Assembly: GCF_016906535.1 (NCBI RefSeq)
Contig: NC_057385.1
Location: 1,860,001-1,924,000 of the forward strand
Direction of reading: 5' to 3'
Length of the DNA: 64,000 bases
Source: Rhizoctonia solani
Taxonomy: Eukaryota > Basidiomycota > Agaricomycetes > Cantharellales > Ceratobasidiaceae
The first letter of the stretch is position 1, and each line of letters begins with the position of its first letter. This document shows, piece by piece, positions 11,302 to 22,109 of this stretch. The notes beneath the pieces were generated by a model. It saw nothing but the letters and a program-made list of their open reading frames with translations, was not told the DNA's origin and made no database searches. Made by a program: the position numbers and the translations under genes.

Positions 11302-12848
11302 CTAAGAGTTATGGGCTGTCCTAAGAGCGGCCATGAACCTCTGCTTTGATGTAGGTAGAAGCATGCTCTCCAAGGGCGTTGGCAGTGGGTCTGGTTTGGT
11401 TGAGACACTGCGTGGCTCGGGGTTTGCCGTGTGGCTATTCTCGGAATCGAATATGCCCAAGCCGGGGGGTGTAGCGGGTGTCGGACTACGCTGGGCATGT
11501 CGCTCGGCAGCTGCAGAAGATTGAAGGCGTGTTAGGAGGGCCAATATCTCGGCTGATAAACAAACAAGATGGCGGAAAGAAAGGTGAGACTTCCACTAGT
11601 GACCGAGTACTTCTTTTGTCCGAAATGGGATTTGGGGATGAGGGTACTTACTGGCTAGTGAAAGCAAATTATCGGTGCCGGAGCTCGGACGTGCATTCCA
11701 GTACCTGCTGCGCGCTGCTGGGGTGTCTTCATCCTCACCGTTAGGGTCATTGGGGTCTGAATCAGAGTTTGTTAGTATCATGAAATCTGAAATGAGCAGT
11801 GCAGCATGGACAATAACAAAGTGGGCTTACTTTGACCGCTGAACCAAATACGAGACCGGATAAGGCGTCGTTCGTACTCGAGCCATCGCGCAGTCGAGAC
11901 ATGTTCCCGGTCTGGCGGAATGTCGGCGACCGCACTGGGAGACATACGGCGGTGGAGCTGGAAGCAGATACAAGAGCTGTGATGTGGGCGCTTGTTACAG
12001 CCAAGTAAACTATTACTCACACGAGATAACTCGGATACGTCGTCCTCTTCGTCGCCATTGGGGTCCAAGAGCGATGGCAGTCTGGGGCGTCGACGGGCAT
12101 ATGATGAAGTGGGAATAAGGCGGCCAGGGGTTATTCCTGCACTGTCTGAGCCAGCGACCGAAGAGGTAGAGGGATCCAATAGACCCAAACGATGCCAATC
12201 ACGGTAATGTAATTGTCGCTCGGCCTCGCGTGTGGTTGCCAACCGTCTGAGATCCGCAGGAGGTTCGGTTCAGTAACGGGATGGTGGTGCGAGAGACAAG
12301 CCGTGCGGTGGGATAGGTTGGCTCTGTGGATGTGTTTGAAGACTGAGACTGGGATTGTGACTGGCGCAGGGCGTCTCGGGCGGCGATACGGCGGGCCAAT
12401 GAGGTGCTTGGATCGTTTGCTTGTTCAGATTCTCTATTTACGGCAATTGCAAGCACATGTCGCCATCGGTCACCGGCAGTTAGAGCGGCTTGTGATGGAG
12501 TAATCGGAGCTGGTGATGACTGGTTGTTGCGAATCCTCGTGCGCTGGCCCGGGTGCATCAGAACGTGGGCAGCTGGCGACTCGACTGCAGGCCAGCTAAA
12601 TACTCCTCCGTCATCGTCCAAGTCAACTACTTCGTTCTCCCGAGTGGCAGCCAATGCTGGCGAAGAAAAGACGACATCACCAGTGCCTAGGTAATACATC
12701 TCAGCACAACATACACTTTGCTTAATCAGCACTTACTCGATAGACTTGACACCGAGCTGCTTGGACTCCCATATTCGGGCATCCCCGACTCAGAGGCAAA
12801 ATAGGCCATCCGGCGCATCCGACGCATGCGCTGCTCTTCGTTGGACAT
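11302..12848 (-). CDS. Hypothetical protein, mostly disordered
   Basis: Not recognised. The start at 12848 gives a Met/Arg-rich N-terminus (MSNEEQRMRRMRRMAYFASE). The remaining exons run through about 12670-12270, 12260-12010, 11950-11830, 11760-11660 and 11530-11302, separated by good GT-AG introns. The protein is Ser/Pro/Arg-rich with Asp/Glu patches (VVDLDDDGGVFSWP, DPNGDEEDDVSELS). The most ordered-looking segments are around SQAALTAGDRWRHVLAIAVN and VSTARWLEYERRLIRSRIWF. It ends with LESMLLPTSKQRFMAALRTA. The join near 12250-12285 is uncertain: reading continues only through a very short 36-nt GT-AG intron or a one-base shift. Consistent phase over most exons supports a real gene, but no function can be offered. 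Confidence 0.65.
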
Positions 12849-12977
12849 GACTTGTGATGGTCAACTCCCCGTGCGACTGTATCACGTGGATTTAACTCAG
12901 GGTCCCTCAAGGGTTCTGCTCAGTGGAACCTGTAGCGTAACCCTGACCGCCCCAGCGCGCATTGACAAACATCAGCC

Positions 12978-15900
12978 ATGTCTGCTCGTCCCAGTCTGGA
13001 TAATCCCCAGCTCGACGCACGCAATGGCTAGTATATACCACTCAACACGAGAACGTGCTGACACAGAAAACAGGTCCTGTTCCTCATTTCGACCGCCACC
13101 TCTCTGTCCTCAAGTCTGGATACCTCTTCTTCTTTTCGGAGCGGTATGTAACTATAGTGCATCCTGGCTTGTGTTAATCTTTCTCCAGAATCCGAATAGA
13201 GGGCCAATAGTAAGGACTATAAACACACCCATAAACTAGCGCTTACTTTCAGTAGCATCGAGGAGCTCAAGGCACTGTACAAACGCATGAAACAGCAAGA
13301 TACAGCCCTGGAGATAGGTATGGAGTATAGCCAGGCGCGTGCGGCCTGGCGAGAGGTCCGCGAGAGCCTTGACAGAGGTATGAGCTTTGTTATTGAGATT
13401 CAATACTTCACTCACGCGACCAACAGAGATCCAATCCCGAACCGCATTCTGTACCGCCGTCAACACGGATGTGATCCGACCCTTGCGTGAACTTCGGGTC
13501 AGATTGTCGCTCAATACCTCTACGCTTGCTAATACATACAATACAGGACACTCAAGAACGCACACGCCAACGGATTCATGAAGATATGAAAGAATCTCAA
13601 AGTGCCTACACAGACTGCGCAGAGAACCAGCTCCCGCGTGCTCAGAAGCAATACCGTCGCAAATGTCAAGAGGCCGAGGAATCACGCATGGCCCCTGCGA
13701 TGCCCATGCCACTCAATGCACACGCATCCAGCAACTCTGTCGACCTCGGCCGCCCCTTGTTTTCCCCTAGCCAGGAGGCATTCTCCCCTCCGCCGTCCTA
13801 TGCCAATTTGCACTCGCCCGAGGGCAACCACACCCACCCGGCTCCTAATCCCGCTGCCGCCACGAGCTCTACAGGCTTGGTGAACGTTACGTCGCGGGGT
13901 GAAGGTCTCGATCGGGCGAGGTCCCCTCCTCCCCAGGCAGGCCCGCGAGCTGCGATTCAGGATTTCACACAGCACAGTACGTTACTACCCTACTCCTGTC
14001 ATTTTTGCCATCCGTGCCAACTCTTGGTTATTTGTAGGCAAGAAAGGGTTGAACCAATTGAAATCGTTCCTGGATGGCAAACGTGACGTTGGGGGTTCAC
14101 TACGTGAGGGTTCAGAGAGGGGAAATGCTGCGCTGAGGAACGTCAGAGCACGCAGGGAGGCAGAAGAAGCTGGTATGCATCTCTGTGATCGCCATTTTGA
14201 GTATTATGGGGCTAATTTGCAAACAGATAAAGAGTACCGACACGTTGTCTACAAACTCGAAACTCTGCGACGATGGAGAGGGAATGTCATTCGAGCTGGG
14301 TTCACAGTGTGTAGTCTCAACTTGAGTTGTATACAAGTCTGATATTATCCTCAACAGAGCCTGGAAACCTTCATGGTCGATTTATCACTTGAAGTTACCA
14401 AGGTGCTCCAACGATACACCGATACACTCATGTATATCGATTTTCCCCCTTGCAGTATCTGCCGCTTACATTTAAAACAGTGCAACAGCCACAACAAATA
14501 CCCAATTCGCAACCCAATCTCAATCCATTGTCTCACAAGTTAGCCCCGAACGCGAGGTTTTAGCGGCACATCAACTCATCCCAGAGCACATCTCGCGCGT
14601 CTTGCCCAAACGAACGTTATACCAAAATTACACCTACGGCGACTCATTAGACCTAATCTTTGGGTTTTCGTTGTTGGATTATGCAGCCGCGCGTAATTTG
14701 GAAGATGGGGCCGTCCCAGGGTTGGTTGCCAAAGCTGTCCAAGCCGTGGATGAACGAGGTAAGTGCACGAGAGCCCGATTTAGTGTAATCATTTAAACGA
14801 TCCCGCAGGTCTGGATTCGGAAGGAATCTATCGCGTGAGTTGTGGACTAAGTTCATGCCCCTAGTTATTACTCCTAACGCCTTGAGTGATGTCCAGATCT
14901 CAGGGAGGCAAGCGGTCGTTCAGGATGTGAGCACACGAGTTTCTCTTATCTCGTAAAGAAAAGGAGTTCTTATGACGATTGTCTCTGCAGCTTATCCACC
15001 GGATCGAAAGAGACGAGGCAAACTTTGAGTTTGAGAAGACGATTGACGTATTCTGCATTGCCTCGTTGCTCAAAGTGGGTCATCTCTTATCTTGGCTGGA
15101 TTATTGTTTATTTTATTTTATTTTACGTTTAGCGATATCTTCGTGAACTCCCTGAACCATTGTTCAAGTTTCCGCTCGCAGAACGACTTCAGCATTCCGC
15201 AGGACGCAGTACGTCCCACACCTATCTATCCGTACTGGCCAGTAGTGCTAACTCAGTTACACAGGCGAACACATCAAGAATGGGTTTATGATGCTTCGTG
15301 GGAAGCTACGACGACTACCGGGTGTACACCAGTCGACAATGCGGGTGTTATTGAGCACCTAGCAAGAGTCGCCGCTCGGTCCCAGAAGAATAAGTGTACC
15401 TGTTTTAATTCGTGGTGTTGCATATTTTTGAACTTGCATTTAGGATGGATGCACGCAATCTATCGATCGTGTTCAGTGGAGTGATTTTTGGCGAAGACGA
15501 GATCCCAAAAGGAAGCTCGGATCTACTGAACGTGGGGACTATGAAAGATACCGTGATGGAAGATCTCATTAATTATGGTACGGCTCAACTTGCTCCCAAG
15601 ATCTCAATTGATTCTGAATCACCAAACAGCACCTATGTTATTTGATGAGAATGCGCACACTCGGATCGAAGGTGTCTCGCCTGCCTCGAGCATGTTCTTC
15701 TACGCAAACGCCACATCCGGCGGAGACGAACTCCCGGATTATGCGGTCTTAAACGCCATTCCGGTAGGACCAGAAAAGGGCGAAAAGGCAGGGTCGATAT
15801 CTGGACATTCGGCCAAACCATCTATCCATGAGTCACAGGACTTTTACCACGACGAGAAAGAAAAAGAAAAAGAAACAGAGAAAGAGGCGGGAAAATCAGG

Positions 15901-16359
15901 GAAGGAGAAGGAGAAAGAAAAAGAGCAAGATCCTGCCCCAATTCTGTCCTAGTTGTTCGAGAACTGCCACCTGAGCCAGTTGGCGAAGCTCCTGCAAAAA
16001 TCGACTACGGCTCTTCGCATACCACAGTCCGCGTAGGGGATGCACCGCTCAACTTTTCCCCAACGCTTCCGGAAGTCGACTTTGCACCGCGTTTGCCACC
16101 AAGACCCGGAAAATCAATTCATCCATCCTCACGCGCAGCCGCTCTGAACCCAGACCGACCGCAACAGCAAGAAGGCACGACAGTCATCGGGAATGGTCCG
16201 CCACCACCACTGCCTGCGCGCGCAGGATCGGTTGAGGCGCCTGCTCTGCCCCCAAGGAGGCTGGCCAGTGGTGTGCCGTCATTGGACGTGAGGTTGCCGT
16301 CACCTTTACCCGAGATGACGTTCCCCAGGACTCCGAGTCCGACACCACCACACCCATAA
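12978..16359 (+). CDS. Rho GTPase-activating protein with N-terminal F-BAR-like domain
   Basis: Predicted cortical regulator that binds curved membrane through F-BAR and switches off Rho/Cdc42-type GTPases; the layout resembles fission-yeast Rga7/Rga8. The N-terminus contains VPHFDRHLSVLKSGYLFF and continues as helical exons (ELKALYKRMKQQDTALEIG, TQERTRQRIHEDMKESQSAY). A Pro/Ser-rich insert follows at about 13690-13960, then a second helical block (EYRHVVYKLETLRRWRGNV). The RhoGAP domain spans about 14560-15300. Its arginine finger is in LDSEGIYR, with ISGR after the intron, followed by RDEANFEFEKTIDVFCIASL and a block containing RELPEPLFKFPL. The tail has a Lys/Glu repeat (15855-15930) and PxxP motifs near 16085-16260. 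The frame is broken at a C4 run (15936-15939): one extra C joins the Lys/Glu repeat to the proline-rich tail. The first intron is unclear; a GC-AG junction near 13035 is one option. Confidence 0.85.
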
Positions 16360-16834
16360 ACGAGGAACGGCCTAGCACTCCCTCGAAAGGTGGACGACAA
16401 CAACAGTAAACACCCCTGTTAGAACTATAGTATCTGCCGCCCCTACCCCTGTTAAAACGAGTAATAGTCCGCTGAGGCCATGGAAAAGAATTCTACTGAA
16501 GAGTCGCCTGCGACTGCTGAATTCACGACTCCAGCCCATCTCCGATGGCCACACGTGTTACTCCCTCTCGCACCACGACCAGCGATAATATTCACGACAC
16601 CTCACCCCGTCGCTCAGGTGAACAGACTAAACAACAGCCATAATGTGGTCTTTGATCCGTAACGACTCTAATGCTTTCTTACTATGTCAAAACAATTTTA
16701 TCTTGGGGCCAAATCAGGAATTTCTTGTAGTGTAGATGATACAGTACATCGCTTGTTTCAGATACAAAAAAATTGCGCTAAAAATATACCGTTAAAAGGT
16801 CAATTAGATTCCATCACTTCATTGATCCATTAAG
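16360..16834. other. Intergenic between convergent genes
   Basis: 475 bp between the RhoGAP tail and the TPR gene 3' end. The alternative frame of the RhoGAP tail stays open to about 16405, so the exact C-terminus could lie slightly further right. Nothing else was recognised. Confidence 0.4.
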
Positions 16835-19013
16835 TTAGAGGTTTCCCGAATGGGGCATTGTAACCGAGTCGTTCATTGTGAGCGTGCCATCTTTGAGCTG
16901 CTTCTGAACGCCTTCCTCAAAGGAGATGACAGCTTGGAGCGCGGCATCTCGGCCACACAGCGCCATACCAGAAGTTTCCCAAATGTTTTTCATGAGGGGT
17001 GTGGCCTTGCGCACACGCTCCATGAGTGGGAGCGTCTCCGTCAATGTGGCGCCGCTCTCCATAAGGCATTCCAGAGCGCTCTTGAGGTAATCTATATACC
17101 GAAGGTTAGGTTTACCATTGAACTATACGAGATGTTTACTTACAAGCGTGGTTCTCGTCGTCCTTGGGGAACCGTTCAGCTCCAGACAGGTATTTCTCAT
17201 AGGCCAGCCTGAAATTCGCCTTTTGCTTGACAGGGTCGACGGGAACTGAAGTGAGAGCCAACTGCATGTGATAGAAACCATCGATGATTAGAGCCTCAGC
17301 AGTAGGGTAGAGCCAATATGCGGCAATGTATCCTGGAGTCAATTTTTCCTTGTCTTCAGATTCGGGTGGGTGCTGTTCGACATCCTCAAGGATAGCAGCA
17401 GATGTATTCTTGAGCTCGGCCAATGAGAATGGTGAATTGGGTCCTGGGTTGTTGATAATTGCCTATGTGACCATTTAGGGCTGACCAACCCTATCGGACG
17501 CATATATACTCACTTGATAAAGCGTATGCAAGTACAAACGTTTCACACTTCGGCGGAACGTATGCTCAAAGATAACCCCACGTTGGCTAGTCGGAACATC
17601 TGGCCATTGGTGATCGCCCCATGTCAAGAACCTCTGGACCTTTTGCAACAAGTGCACCGCGGTATTATAGTCGGGGATCGAGCGCAGCAGGAAGGCGTGC
17701 ATGATCCACGCACGCACGGTCAAATCTAATGCAGGTCGCACATTATCCCAGCCGGGACCAGCAACGCGCTCGCGAATTTCACGCATAATGGTAGCCTCGT
17801 CAGCTTGATTGATCCATGCATTATACTCCATAGCTTCGTATTGCGCTAAGGGAGTGTTAGCGCACATTTCCTAGGTAGAGGCATATATAGACACACCCTG
17901 GTAGCCGTAACGATCCTTCCAATCTGGGGTTGTCATGTGGAACGCCCTCTCATCTCGCAAAAGTCCATCTGTAATATTAACAACAGCCTGAAACCAAAAT
18001 TAGATGCGTATGTATGTTAAAGTTCTAGCACATACACCAAGACGTCCATAAATAACAGTGCCTTCCGAAGTCTCGGTTCTTTGGAGCTCCCAAAGAGCCT
18101 CGCAACCTTTATTGAAAAGCTGGGACACAATATGTGAGTCTAGTTGGAGGTTTATCAATAATGTTATACCTCATGTGCTTCGAGAATAATCCAGGCCTGG
18201 AAATAGCATAAGTTTATGATCATCAAGGCATTTATGGTTACTCACGCTCGTGCATGTCCCGTCCGAAGCGTTCATGCTCGGACGCAGCGCTAAAAGATTG
18301 TAAGTTCCACTCGTTGAATTCTATGCGTTACCTACCTGCTGCCTTGTCCCAAGGCATACTTCCAGTCGCGTTACGAATAAGCAACACATCAGGTCCGGCT
18401 TCCTTGCGTTGCGCTTCAGCCAGAGCTTGCTCAATCTTGACTTTGCGCGCGATATCTGCCGAGGTTGGTTCAGAGATGTCGTCCAGGAGTGCAATAGCCT
18501 TTCCGTAAGACTCGTATGCATCATTATATCGATGTAGACCCTTGGATGTATTAGAACAAAATATCACGATTGGGACACATCCTACCAATTGAGCTGTGGC
18601 TAGTCGTTCATACCCGCGGGAATAATTTGGATCTGCCTCGACGCTCCGCTTAGAGTCCGCAATAGCATCCTCAAACCTGAACCAAATTGTTTAATTAGCG
18701 CATATAGTTATGAGCTATGATCGCACCTCCGCAGTTTCATCTCAGCTGCGGCTCGATTACAATACAGCACGGCCTTTTCATGGGGGTCGAGGTCTGTATG
18801 AGCTAAAGCTCGGGTGTAAACCCTCTTTGCACCCTTACTGTCCCCACTCTTGAAGAGCTCGCTAGCCTCCGCTTTGAGGGATACTAGAGGCGTTGTGTCG
18901 TGTACGGCCACGCCGAGGGCTTCGGCGGTGTCGACCTTGATCTTGCACGCTGCTACTTCACCTTGATGTTTGACCTTTGACTTGATCTTGGATATTAAAG
19001 AGATTGATGGCAT
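16835..19013 (-). CDS. TPR-repeat protein of unknown function
   Basis: The start at 19013 begins MPSISLISKIKSKVKHQGEV. The first exons encode tetratricopeptide repeats: ASELFKSGDSKGAKRVYTRA with ALAHTDLDPHEKAVLYCNRA, then FEDAIADSKRSVEADPNYSR, then HRYNDAYESYGKAIALLDD. This is the Hsp70/Hsp90 co-chaperone-type TPR pattern. The middle and C-terminal exons (about 18250-16835) encode a predominantly helical region, including WIILEAHE, LNKGCEALWELQ-like and RAWIMHAFLLRSIPDYNTAV segments, and end with MNDSVTMPHSGNL. At least nine exons are separated by short GT-AG introns. TPR domains indicate protein-protein interaction; I do not recognise the C-terminal half and assign no pathway. It is convergent with the RhoGAP gene. 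Confidence 0.8.
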
Positions 19014-20003
19014 GATACAAATGTAGAATAGAGTTGAAAAATGTCGCTAAAGGAGGGGAAGGCCTGAGAGCAAGAATAAGCCCGTGAAGTCATATCCGAA
19101 TATATAATAGCTGGTGCCGTGATGGAGCAAGGATCATGACAGTGCTTCCCGGGGTAGTCGGTATCAACCGAGTTCCCAACGCTGAAACAACAAGTGGTGA
19201 TACGCACCCAATTGGATCCGGCCTGGAAACACCTTTCAGATAAGCGCTGAAATTTGATCTGGAAAATAATGACTGAAAATTAACTCGTCCCGTTCTACCA
19301 TCACAGTCACGACTGATACTCGGCCACGCAGTCACTGATTTTTGGTACTTTCCCCATTAATGTGTGCATTAAGCTGTCGTTAATGAGGGTGGTTTACCGG
19401 GATATAATGATCTACAAAGTGATGTTTGAGTGGCATTGGAGGGGTCATCGAACCACTCCTGTATCAAACAACACACAGTTCATTTGTCCAATCTTGTTAA
19501 TGAATGCACCTATCTTGCACAAACCAGCGTTACGAATTTGAGTGATCAACTCTTTCAAGTGGGGCGGGGGGGACTAAATGTGTTTAAAGTAAAATTCACC
19601 AAACAAATACTCAAGTAGCCCTAGTGGATTGTGGTTAATATGCGCTGAACATATAGTGATGATAAAGCAAGTTTTCTTAACTCGGTAGCAGAGCGTGAGA
19701 TTCTGGTGAATTTGATTAATTCAATTGGCGAGGAGCGTGTCGACATCAAGATACAGAACGAATGAGGCATTTAATGGGCGGAGCGTCTAGTCTCTCGTTC
19801 GTTTTAATTGGGGAAGATTGCATGTAATCATAACATTGCCATAATCACAACGTAGTCAGCTTGAAATTGATGAGACTGCGAATTTAACTCAATGCGCCTT
19901 CCTTTGCTTGGTTCCAGTTCAAGAAAGAAAACGCAGCATTCTCGTCGCGTTTTTTAAACCTTCAAATGGTTTATAAAACAATTCTAAGGAGCACTCAAAA
20001 CAA
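19014..20003. other. Intergenic upstream of the TPR gene, gene-free
   Basis: About 1 kb of AT-rich sequence containing the TPR gene promoter and, near 19668-19712, a degraded tRNA-like segment listed separately. No protein gene was recognised. Confidence 0.45.
19668..19712 (+). pseudogene. tRNA-like relic (partial, A-box side)
   Basis: The segment resembles the 5' half of the tRNA-Trp at 20004. It shares the TTCTTA...CTC..GGTAG.AGAGCG-like pattern and an identical GAGCGTGAGATTC core, then diverges. There is no B-box or closing acceptor stem. It could be a broken tRNA copy or the head of a tRNA-derived SINE. Confidence 0.45.
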
Positions 20004-20090
20004 GACTTCTTAGCTCAGTGGTAGAGCGTGAGATTCCAGCTTGTTCCTGGAACTTCCTCAAGGTCATCCGTTCAATCCGGGTAGAGGTCA
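20004..20090 (+). tRNA. tRNA-Trp (anticodon CCA) with a 15-nt intron
   Basis: Folded by hand. The acceptor stem GACTTCT (20004-20010) pairs with AGAGGTC (20083-20089), with discriminator A at 20090. The D arm is GCTC/GAGC. The anticodon stem TGAGA is at 20029-20033, with anticodon CCA at 20036-20038 preceded by T33. The T stem ATCCG/CGGGT encloses loop TTCAATC. Without 20040-20054 the molecule is a standard 72 nt, so those 15 nt are a canonical-position intron after base 37. They contain CTGGAA, which can pair with the anticodon-loop TTCCAG as expected for pre-tRNA splicing. A pol III T-run follows. One A-C mismatch remains in the anticodon stem. Confidence 0.88.
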
Positions 20091-20098
20091 TTCTTTTT
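20091..20098 (+). terminator. RNA polymerase III terminator of tRNA-Trp
   Basis: T-rich run (TTCTTTTT) immediately after the discriminator base, the usual pol III stop signal. Confidence 0.7.
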
Positions 20099-20232
20099 AT
20101 ACCGTTGTTCTACAGTAGATAACCTGGGAATTTCATTCCGTGTGTTCTAAAATTCACTAATTGCCTGGAAAGATTGTGATATATCAACATCTTTTTTGGA
20201 TATGTGATACATAGCTCCCTAGCACATCTGTA

Positions 20233-21509
20233 GAAGTACAGTTTGCCTTAAAACCTCTCACAGATTCACGCCTTTTGGGGTGTAAAAATTGTGTAAAATC
20301 AAAACCGTGTTCTAGAAAGTTGATAAGCTATCAATAAATAGCCATGTATCTGGGCTATTGAACGCATATATTAAATAAGTTACAGGGCAAGGTTTAATGG
20401 AGCAAGGGTGCTTATAAGCAGATAGGTTTGTGTAAGAGTTTTTAAGTCAAGTGTCCCAATTTACAGAAAAGTATCCACCCCTCTGAATGTAAGCAAGTTG
20501 GTTAAATGCTTTGAGTCAAAAGAGATAGATCTAGCTGGAGCTACTCAGAAAGGTACCATTGGATCATCAAGTGCTTTGTAATGGGTAGTGAATTACAATA
20601 TGGGATAGGGGTTAGGAGTTCCTGCTTTTTCTCAAACCAGATAGCAATGTGGCCATGGACAGCTCTCAAAGAGGTATATTATGCTATTTAAGGTAGTATC
20701 TCTACAGATGATACAGCTGGTAGAACACAGAGGCTTGTATTTGGGGTGCTAGGGGTTAATGCATATGCATGTAGGGAGAAAGGTGTGCATATATTCCAAT
20801 ATTCCCAGACAGGGAAAGGCAGTGGCTCTTTGTACATAGCTACTAGTGGTAGCTTACTGGGATGGGCTAACAGTGCACAATATCTCAAAATACCACTAGT
20901 AGCTATATACAAAGAGCCACTGCCTTTCCCTGTCTGGGAATATTGGAATATATGCACACCTTTCTCCCTACATGCATATGCATTAACCCCTAGCACCCCA
21001 AATACAAGCCTCTGTGTTCTACCAGCTGTATCATCTGTAGAGATACTACCTTAAATAGCATAATATACCTCTTTGAGAGCTGTCCATGGCCACATTGCTA
21101 TCTGGTTTGAGAAAAAGCAGGAACTCCTAACCCCTATCCCATATTGTAATTCACTACCCATTACAAAGCACTTGATGATCCAATGGTACCTTTCTGAGTA
21201 GCTCCAGCTAGATCTATCTCTTTTGACTCAAAGCATTTAACCAACTTGCTTACATTCAGAGGGGTGGATACTTTTCTGTAAATTGGGACACTTGACTTAA
21301 AAACTCTTACACAAACCTATCTGCTTATAAGCACCCTTGCTCCATTAAACCTTGCCCTGTAACTTATTTAATATATGCGTTCAATAGCCCAGATACATGG
21401 CTATTTATTGATAGCTTATCAACTTTCTAGAACACGGTTTTGATTTTACACAATTTTTACACCCCAAAAGGCGTGAATCTGTGAGAGGTTTTAAGGCAAA
21501 CTGTACTTC
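20233..21509. repeat. Near-perfect 1.28-kb inverted repeat (619-bp arms, 39-bp spacer)
   Basis: The left arm 20233-20851 is the reverse complement of the right arm 20891-21509, around spacer 20852-20890. Paired positions sum to 41742 at both ends of the arms. I saw one mismatch (20835 versus 20907). Each arm contains a mirrored open frame of about 100 codons starting MLGVNAYACREK, but neither resembles a known protein and both are interrupted by the symmetry, so no gene is called. No target-site duplication was found at the outer ends. The arms begin about 140 bp past the tRNA-Trp gene. The right arm is followed by a diverged direct copy. The family is not recognised; foldback/MITE-like DNA, two head-to-head element copies, or a foldback assembly artefact all fit. 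Confidence 0.9.
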
Positions 21510-21925
21510 CCAAACCAGTGGTATATACTTAATTGAGAACCTTTTGTGGTCATATGACTCTGGTTTGAGAAACAGCAAAACGCCTTACCCTTATGTTGTG
21601 CCTCCAATTCATAAAATATACAATTCTGCATATAAGCAGGTTGGGTCAAAGCCTTTTGTGGAAATAAGTGGAGCTGGCTAGGAGATAGTCAGAATTATTG
21701 GACCGGATGCTTGCCTTGGAACCTCTTGCACAGAGATTTCCTCTTACCACCTAACTCTACAAACATACTCTCCCTAATTTTGTTGGAGCATGCGCTCAAT
21801 AGCCTAGGTGACAACTATATAACGATGGCTTATGAGTTCTCTCAGGTGGATTATTAACTTTTATGTGAGTTTCAAGAGCAAAGAGCCCAACCTCTGAGGT
21901 TTTAAGGTGAACTTTACCACGACCT
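21510..21925 (+). repeat. Diverged direct copy of the palindrome arm
   Basis: Ordered short matches to the right arm: a TCTGGTTTGAGAAA-type block near 21560, the GGAGCTGGCTAG block near 21670, GGAGCATGCGCTCAATAGCC near 21785, GATGGCTTAT near 21828 and GAGGTTTTAAGGTGAACTTTA near 21896. All occur in the same order and orientation as in 20891-21509. It is clearly related but heavily diverged and shortened, so the element was present here well before the near-identical arms arose. Confidence 0.65.
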
Positions 21926-22109
21926 GCGCTCTTTGTTCCCTCTCACAAGCGTCACCGAGGGGTTGGCTCATTTCATAAACTTCATTTGACATCTATTCAT
22001 CCTTCAGGCTGATCATTATTAGACAAGGGAATCGACAAAACAGAGAAAAGGAACAGGATAGAACATCGCCACGAACAAATAATACCTATGATATCCACAC
22101 GCCTATAAT
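21926..22109. other. Short intergenic stretch
   Basis: Sequence between the repeat block and the Kap123 stop codon; it holds the Kap123 3' UTR. Nothing else was seen. Confidence 0.4.

Noticed and set aside
20688..21054. Two mirrored frames of 102 codons with nearly the same translation
   Set aside because: They arise from the symmetry of the inverted repeat; no domain, no start context and both cross the spacer.
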